A stretch of 64,000 bases of DNA from Trematomus loennbergii. Lineage: Eukaryota > Chordata > Actinopteri > Perciformes > Nototheniidae. The translations under genes were made by a program, and so were the position numbers. The stretch covers positions 777,501 to 841,500 of the forward strand of contig JAAOOA010000049.1 in assembly GCA_012861695.1 (NCBI GenBank). The letters are read 5' to 3'. Each line of letters opens with the position of its first letter. The first letter of the stretch is position 1. Positions 57,333 to 64,000 of the stretch are shown here, one piece after another. The notes under the pieces are model-generated. The model ran no database searches. It worked only from the letters and a program-made list of their open reading frames with translations, and was not told the origin of the DNA.

Positions 57333-57960
57333 GGTGAAAACAGTATTTCCGGTCTCGAAGTAAAACATAGTGAAACCGAAAGTATTCCCCTCACTGTCAA
57401 CTAAACACATCAGTTTATCCTTGTTAATTACACAACATTGATTGGTTTAAATTGTGTAAAATGCTTTTGTGTTTTTCCCCTTCGATTCGGAGAAACAAAT
57501 AGTTTTTTCTGAGTTTAGGATGGCCGAAGACACTACACTACCCATCCTCAGCTATCGTTTGGGACTACAGTCCCTTTGCTTGACAAACCCCGTGATTAGT
57601 CTTTAAGCTCTGTGATTGGATATTGGAGTGGCAGTGCGCAGGGGCGGACTGGGACTAAAAATCAGCCCGGGCATCTTGACCGGCCCACTTCGGTACCACA
57701 AGTAAATTGTCAACGGGGGGGTGCTAGTGCCTTATCCGACCGGCCCACATCGTCCGACCGGCCCACTTCGGTACTGATCCCGATGGCCAGTCCGCCACTG
57801 GCAGTGCGCCAAGGTTACGCCGAGCGTCAGACAGCTCTTTGAAATGGAATGAAACCACGGCAGACTATCCAAAACTGGACTCGAACGGGTCCAGCCCAAC
57901 CCCCCCCCCCCCCAGAACTACACATGCTTGCTATTGTGTTTCGCAACATGTTCTATGGCA
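57333..57960 (+). repeat. Repeat family R and associated sequence, interrupted by a hAT MITE
   Basis: 57333-57500 matches 34130-34330 (ACAGTATTTCCGGTCTCGA, GTTTATCCTTGTTAATTA). 57530-57870 is the inverted counterpart of 34660-34830. A poly-C run lies at 57899-57912. Continuous homology to two parts of 33770-34830 suggests one longer, rearranged repeat. Confidence 0.75.
57639..57800. mobile_element. hAT MITE, 162 bp (TSD GCAGTGCG)
   Basis: The ends are CAGGGGCGGACTGG and CCAGTCCGCCACTG. GCAGTGCG is exact at 57631-57638 and 57801-57808. The paralogous sequence at 34725-34732 has one copy of the target and no element. Two CGACCGGCCCAC-type blocks repeat inside. Confidence 0.95.
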
Positions 57961-58295
57961 CGTCTCTACTGGAATTGTAGTTTTAAAAGACGTTTTCGTA
58001 TTTCCCATAATTATAAGTTGCCAGTATTAAACTGTGTACATCCCTGGAGGTTTAGGGGATGGGAAACACATTGGTGTTATCAAATTTAAAACATATAATT
58101 AATAAATGGGTGAAAATTGCTTGTGTCCATAATGGGCAGCACACATATATACCCACATGACAGCTCAGGTCAGAAGAGCTTTATTTAATAGCTGGTCTTA
58201 TGTCTGTGACCCCTCCTAATTGATAAGCCTTGAAACATGCACTTGTCAAGGTTCAGAGGCACATTTTGCAAATATGGCAGTAGTCATCGATCATC
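57961..58295. other. No gene seen
   Basis: Spacer without recognisable features. Confidence 0.4.
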
Positions 58296-59298
58296 TTAAA
58301 GGTCCCATGTCATGCTTTTCCGGTTATTACCCGTCCCCTTAGAATAGAATAGAATAGAAATGGGAGGGATGAAACCCTCTTTAATGGTCACACATGCAGA
58401 GCGCACAGCACACACAGTGAAATTTGGCTTCTGCATTTAACCCATCCTAGTACCAGGAGTCTAGTACTAGGAGCAGTGGGCAGCTATTGTACAGTGCCCT
58501 TGTGTGTTATGTAGCTTTTTCTGCATGTAAACGGTCTGCAGAGTCAAAAACCCTCAAAGTACACCCTGTAGCGAGTACAACTCTAACACAGAAAAGACCT
58601 GTCTATGCTGCCCCAGAACGCCTCGTTGGAGATTTTTATTTTTCTTCCTGGGTACAGTGACGTGCATTCCCAGGTCCAAATGGACCAATCCGTGGAGCTC
58701 CTCACACACACACACTCACTCAGCCGTATCTTTTCTCAGCTGCGATACTCCGCGGAGTTTCGCCGGCACACTCAACCTTATCTTTTCTCAGCCGCAGCTG
58801 CGTGGATCTCCACTCACAGTTCGCCACACACTCACGTGTGTGCTCAGGCTGAGTTCATGCTGAGTTTCGTGTCGTCTCGCTGTCTCGCTGTCTCGCTGTC
58901 TCGCAGCAACCAGGACACGACACCAGTAATACAGCTCACACTGTCGGCTCCTCGAGTCTCAAAGGGCGGAGCAGCGAGCCCTGCAACGTCCCGCCAACAC
59001 GGCACCCAGACCCCACGCAGCATTCTCATCTGTTTGTCATTACTGGTGTCATTTTCTGGTTGCTAACAAACGCCATTGTCACACATAAACACACATCAGA
59101 GCACAGTGGGCTCACAGGGAGGGGGGGGCAGGAGCTCCAACAAGCCGTTTAGGACAGAGAGTGAATACACATACTATACAGAGATGCTGTATGAGAAACC
59201 AATGTGAGTTTGGAAAATTGAACAATGTAAATCTATTCTAGTAGACCTCAACAATGGAATTATGATCAGTAGAAATGGCCATGACATGGGACCTTTAA
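58296..59298 (+). mobile_element. TTAA-flanked DNA transposon, copy of 20202-21832
   Basis: Ends TTAAAGGTCCCATGTCATG and CATGACATGGGACCTTTAA with TTAA on both sides. It has no LTR; the site AGAG at 58540-58543 is empty. A retrotransposon tail lies inside at 58343-58498. The 153-codon frame at 58605-59066 has no domain. Confidence 0.88.
58343..58498 (-). mobile_element. Non-LTR retrotransposon 3' end
   Basis: Read on the minus strand: CTGCCCACTGCTCC, GGATGGGTTAAATGCAGAAG, TTTCACTGTGTGTGCTG, and a (ATTCT)n tail at 58343. This is the standard 3' end shared by fish LINE/SINE pairs. A CCCTT on both sides may be the target duplication. Confidence 0.7.
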
Positions 59299-59345
59299 GA
59301 TAAGATAAGATAAGATATACTTTATTGATCCCAAGTAATACACAG
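59299..59345 (-). mobile_element. LINE 3' tail
   Basis: On the minus strand the sequence reads GGGATCAATAAAGTATATC followed by TTATC repeats, a common fish LINE terminus. Only about 45 bp remain, abutting the TTAA element. Confidence 0.6.
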
Positions 59346-59551
59346 CAGCATGTAAAACATGTAATTTAGTGTTACTTTGTAATTCTATTCCACTACAATT
59401 ATTTTAGGTACTTTGCAGATTCTGATTAATGATGTGAAATATAAACAACCCTTAAATCAGACTTTAGTTACACCTGAGTAAAATTCAGGGAAGGTGATTG
59501 TCAAGGGCCAACAATCAGGCGAGATATTTGATAATTGGTGCTTGAAAAGAC

Positions 59552-62027
59552 GGTACCACTTTACAATAAGACTACCCTTATAAAGGATTCATAAAGGGTT
59601 TATTATTAAGTTATTAATTAGGTTGTAAACACTTTATTAATCATTAAGAACCATTTATAAACCAGTTCTAACATAGTTTTCATACATCAACACAGGCTCA
59701 CTATTTGGCAAGATGACTAAGCCTTATATTGGCTACCTAGCTTACTTCGTCTTCTTCATCAGCCAACATCCTTGGTATCTGTTGTTCACTGAGTTGATTC
59801 TCCCTCATCCATCTTGATGTTTCTTGGCATCTCTTTATGACCATTTATTTACGAGTTACTAACATTTATAACTGCCAAAAGGGAGCCTTGTAAAGTGTAA
59901 AACACATTCCCATTTATTAATGAGTTACAACCATTTATAATTGCCAATTTTTATTGTAAAGTGTTAAACAAATCACCATTTATTAATGAATTACTACCAT
60001 TTATAATTTGTTTAAGTTATATTAAGCCTTAAAGTTATGCATAAATTAGGGCGTGGTCACATTGAGTGACAGCTCTGTCCAGTGACTGCTGCTGTTAGCT
60101 TTCTGCTCTGCTAGCAGCTCTGTGATGCTACAGGGACTCTGCCTGCTCAGCTCATCCGGGGAACATAACTTTAACTCTGCCGTGTTTGTTGTGCTGGTGC
60201 CTTGTGGACTATTCTTCATGCTTATATCCCACTAATGTGACTCGCTCCGCATTTAAAACAGACGGTGCATGAATGCAGTTTTACGGTAAGTGAAATTTGA
60301 GTACTTTATTTATGTGTTGCTTGTGTTTTTAGTCAGCTAAAGTTAATGAATGTTAAGGCTTGGGTTAGCATGTAGTGAGCAAGTGGTAGCTACATCTGTG
60401 CTAACGATGCTAATCGTAGCCTCCAAGATAAAACGTAATAGAGAAGTGTTAAGCATTAAGTGGGATAATACTGTAGAACAAACGGCTTCTGTTTGAGGTT
60501 GGTAAAATAAGATCATCCTTGTAAGTTAGAGAGATATTTTATTAGGTAGGCAACTTTATGCATTGATAAGGTTCATTTAAATTTGCTGTGATCGATTATG
60601 TAGACAAGCTAACGTCAAAGTAGTGTTGAAGAGCGGCCTAGTGTATGTGAAATTAACCTCACAATAAGATGTGTGTATATTACAAATATTAATGTCATAT
60701 TTAAAGATGATTACTTAAATATTTCAATATGGTTGGTTGAGCTGGAGTTCATTATTGAGCTTACACGTTAACGTCACAGTCATATCTGAAGAACGAACCC
60801 AAACCTTGTTCTTTTTATTAATTGTGTGCATTTTGTTGTTAACTAAGATGATGTTATGATTTCTTTTTTGTTAGTATGCACGTGGACGCTTTGGACATAC
60901 CTGGAGAAGGAAGAAATGGGTCTTCGGAATGATGGGAGTTAAAGACAAAAGGCGGAGACTAGTGTTGAAACTAGTGGAGAAACGATCAAGATGCCATCTT
61001 GTCCCTCTGATTAGACGGCATGTTAAGTCAGGAAGTAGCATGAGTGGAGGGCATTGCTGAGTAACATGGGGTACAACCGCTACACCATAAACCACAGCAG
61101 GTGGTTGGTGAACCCCCAGACTGGCAGTCATATCCAAAGAGCTTGGTCGACCGTCAAAGAGAGGAAACCGTACAGAGAGTTTGTTGGAGGAACACCTCAA
61201 GGTTCTTGAATGGTCATATTGGCTTTGCTCTGGTCACCCTGATGGACTGCTTGGACGCTTGTTCAAGAATATACACAAAGCCTTTCCAGTCTGAGTACGA
61301 TTATGTCTTACCAAGTCTTGAATTTATGTCTCAGAAAAGCTTTTATGTTTAAATATGTGTATCAGTCATACTAAACAGTCATTACTTTGAGTCCTAATTT
61401 TCTTCATGTGTGAATAACATTTTTTGCTTGGCTCTTTTGCATCTTACTTTGCATTTCATGTGAAAAATGTGTATTAGGTCAGCGTGAATGTTATAACTCA
61501 TTCATAAATGGACATGTGTATTACACTTTAAAAAAACGCACCCTTTCAGTAGTTATAAATGTTAGTGACTCATCAATAGATGGTGATGTGTTTCACACTT
61601 TACAATAAGGCTCCCTTTTACCAATTATAAATGGTAGTAACTCATTAATAAATAGTGATATGTGTCACACTTTACAATAAGGCTCCCTTTTGGCAGTTAT
61701 AAATGTTAATAACTCATTCATAAATGGTCATAAGAGATGCCAAGAAACATCAAGATGGAAGGGGATAATCAACTCAGTGAACAACAGATACCAAGGAAGC
61801 TGGCTGATGAAGAACACGAAGTAAGCTAAGTAGCCAATATAAGGTTTAGCAGTACAGATAAATGTGGGCTCACTATTTGGCAAGCAACGGGTCACAGTTG
61901 CCCTGTTTATCTCATGTCTTATAAAAGCTTATTAATGATTTATAAAGTGTTCTCAACCTAATTAATAAATGAATTACAAACTATTCGTAAACCCTTTATA
62001 AGGGTAGTCTTATTGTAAAGTGGTACC
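59552..62027 (+). mobile_element. Merlin DNA transposon with long terminal inverted repeats
   Basis: The ends are GGTACCACTTTACAATAAGA and TCTTATTGTAAAGTGGTACC. The inverted repeats are long (to about 60020 on the left and from about 61540 on the right; shared TTGATGTTTCTTGGCATCTC and its complement). Flanks GAAAAGAC and GAAAAGGG match at 6 of 8 bases, the 8-9-bp size expected for Merlin. The interior encodes a broken ISXO2/IS1595-like transposase, which defines this superfamily. Confidence 0.85.
60871..61294 (+). pseudogene. Merlin (ISXO2-like) transposase, frameshifted
   Basis: Three frames in turn give a family match. From about 60874: a segment with WVFGMMGVKDKRR and HLVPLIRRHVKSGS, ending at TGA near 61059. 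From about 61059: NMGYNRYTINHSRWLVNPQT then AWSTVKERK, ending at TGA near 61210. From about 61179: LLEEHLKVLEWSYW and GRLFKNIHKAFP, ending at TGA. These correspond to the W-x-F-G, NHS-x-x-FVNP and C-terminal helical blocks of the ISXO2-like DDE domain. The region expected to hold the second Asp is scrambled, and the Ile-Glu expected before the Trp of RAW is missing. The N-terminal zinc-ribbon part is not found. The gene is dead. Confidence 0.85.
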
Positions 62028-63437
62028 GAAAAGGGTAAACATGTATCTGCAGATCCCTATAAAGTATATTCATTACTCGTTATTCTCTACTAATAGTTAA
62101 TTAAAAACTGTATATAATGGCTATTTTGCACATCCCTTTCAAGATTTTCTAAGGTTTGTTGACATATCATATACACAACTACGGTGTAGTTATGCAATGA
62201 AAAAAACTTGGGTCACAAGTTCCTCAACAGTGCATTACAAGACATCTATCAATATGTGTGTATACCTCCACCATTAAACTGTCCTATTCTGCACATTTCT
62301 TATACTATCTACATACATTAGAGTATAATTAATATGTATAATATCGGTTCAGGCTCGAAAATGACATGCCCAGAACAAATGACTATAACTTCACATCTAA
62401 AAGGGTTAAATTAATAATCTTTTTTCTCAAAGCAAGGTTACATCTGTGAGATGGATGTAGAAGTGTCAGAATCAATATCGATGTTTCTGTGTCAGAGTGA
62501 ATTCAGATGGAACATAGTAAAAAAGTGTAAATTCTTACCTCCGCCTAAAAGAAAAACATTACTTATAGTGAAAACCACCCTTGAATGATGGTTTAGTAGC
62601 CTAAAAGCTTTAGGAATCCAAAGTATAACATATAATAAGTACCCTGTATCAAGATTGAGGCAAAACAAGTGGAAATTAACCTTTTTAGAGATATTTAGGG
62701 AAAAAAAGTCCAGGCGGACTAAGCTTTGGGCACATTTGGGCACATCTGGTTCCATCAGTGCCATTTGACCTTTTTCAGGTACCAGACTGTAAAAATCATT
62801 TTATAACATTGAATCATCACTATAGTTAATCATTCCATAAAAAATAAAAAAATTAAATTATTGTAAAATGTAACCTGCTAATTATTGTCATGGATTTGAA
62901 AACTGATGTTGTTTATTTGCTATGTTCTGGCTGCTAGCTCAGTGAATTCTTGCCTGCAGTGATGGGGTGTATACCCATGGAATCTGTGGAATCTCAGCTT
63001 TCACATGATGTTGTTTGTGCAGAAAGTATGAATTATAAATGATCATTTTTGAGTTATGAGCAGAAATTAGCATTAGTCCGTATTTGCTAAGGGCTCATTG
63101 AAAGGCTTCTTGTGCGAATTATTATTATTATTATTTTATTTTTTTCGTATAGTCAGTTAGCTGAGTTTCTTCCCGTCAGCTGGGTGTGGAACATTAATAG
63201 TTTCATAAATGACACTTCAGAGATCACACTGGTGCTAGCAGATGTAGCATTTTCGGACCCTTCGGCGGGTCCGTGGGGTTTAACAGGTTAAAATAAGTGC
63301 TTCAACATAGTTAACATTGCAGAAAAGCAATATATTAGACGTTAAGTACTTTGTCAGGCTTAATATTTATCTGAAGATACCCCCAAAGCTGTTTTCTTAT
63401 TTAAAAGAAGACCTTAACCTAAAGTATTCTTTAATGT
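62028..63437. other. No gene seen
   Basis: The stretch is AT-rich, with (ATT)n near 63118-63137. The minus-strand 90-codon frame at 62492-62764 has no domain. Confidence 0.4.
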
Positions 63438-63780
63438 TTGAAGTGGACCTATCATGCTATATTTGAATAATATAGTGTAGGACCATACCTATATAAGGCA
63501 TATTTATACTTTTTTTTTTTCAAAATACCAACAGATCATGCATTTTAGCCATGCCTCATTTTGCTCAATTTGACATTTTTTTGCTCTGTTTTTGCAAGGG
63601 CAGATTCTGTGAGAACAGCACCATCTACAGGCCTGGCATATGTACTACAGCGTCTCCAGCGCTTTCGAACGGCAATGGCCGTGGCTGTCTCCTCCTGATT
63701 GGTGGAGTTGGCCCAATAGCCGTAGCGCCACTGTCCTGATGTCAGGACAGTGTTCAAATCTGGATCAGTTTTGATCAGAT
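63438..63780 (-). mobile_element. TTAA-family element, truncated by a hAT
   Basis: It matches 3026-4029 in orientation (GTGGACCTATCATGCTATAT, TACAGGCCTGGCATATGTAC). It stops at 63780, where a hAT end begins. Confidence 0.85.
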
Positions 63781-64000
63781 CAGTGTTAATTTTGGCAGCT
63801 GTTTTTGATTTAGTCTTAGTCTTAGTCTTTAGACGAAAATGGTTATTAGTTTTAGTCACATTTTAGTCATTTCTATCCTTCATAGTTTTAGTCTAGTTTT
63901 AGTCGACGAAAACTCAAAACGTTTAGTCTAGTTTTAGTCGACGAAAACTCAAAACGTTTTAGTCTACTTTTAGTCGATGAAAAATTACATTTTAGTCAAC
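63781..64000. mobile_element. hAT transposon, left end, continues beyond the window
   Basis: Begins CAGTGTTAATTTTGGCAGCT and is nearly identical to the left end of 49277-50895. The right end lies outside the window. Confidence 0.9.

Noticed and set aside
58605..59066. 153-codon frame
   Set aside because: It lies within a TTAA element and is not conserved in the copy at 20202-21832.

Overview
The window is animal, non-coding-dominated DNA, almost certainly from a ray-finned (teleost, probably percomorph) fish. The repeat content shows this: L2-type LINE reverse transcriptase, many hAT transposons with 8-bp target duplications, PIF/Harbinger, a Merlin (ISXO2-like) transposon, TTAA-flanked non-autonomous elements, a tRNA-derived SINE, long GT microsatellites and a degenerate endogenous retrovirus. 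No intact host protein-coding gene, rRNA, tRNA gene or CRISPR array was found. Every recognisable protein remnant belongs to a mobile element, apart from two unidentified pieces at 4184-4426 and near 23383-23660.

Layout: 1-5000 holds a LINE remnant, a SINE scrap, a TTAA element and an inverted/tandem repeat with a short broken reading frame. 4976-13170 is one dispersed repeat, built partly of ~147-bp units that each carry an X-box-like palindrome. It is split by a TIR transposon (6040-12245), itself split by an endogenous retrovirus (6254-11146, two LTRs, ATAG target duplication). 13200-20200 is hAT-rich, including a hAT inside a hAT (17835-19942 and 18421-19153). 20202-23282 holds two TTAA elements, one containing a solo LTR of the same retrovirus family. 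24001-27115 is a 5'-truncated LINE on the minus strand with a hAT in its 3' UTR. 28036-32250 is a ~150-bp satellite split by a two-gene Harbinger element (28211-31696).

32381-36735 mixes Harbinger MITE, hAT and a recurrent repeat family. 36740-43380 is the least repetitive part: a GT array, a foldback element and two TTAA elements. 43382-44821 is a SINE split by a TTAA (piggyBac-like) element. 46423-46976 is a second LINE 3' end. 46996-54520 is a large inverted repeat carrying at least six mobile-element insertions. 55131-57330 is a second copy of the X-box repeat, broken by a 23-bp minisatellite. 58296-59298 is another TTAA element, 59552-62027 a Merlin transposon with a dead transposase, and 63781 onward a hAT that runs off the window.

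The insertion order can be read from target duplications, and in many cases from a paralogous copy elsewhere in the window that keeps the empty site. The main value of this window is as a stratigraphy of nested transposons. The two most unusual signals are palindromic transcription-factor-like motifs kept in every unit of two unrelated tandem repeats (X-box at ~147-bp spacing; AGGTCA-CA-TGACCT in the ~150-bp satellite).
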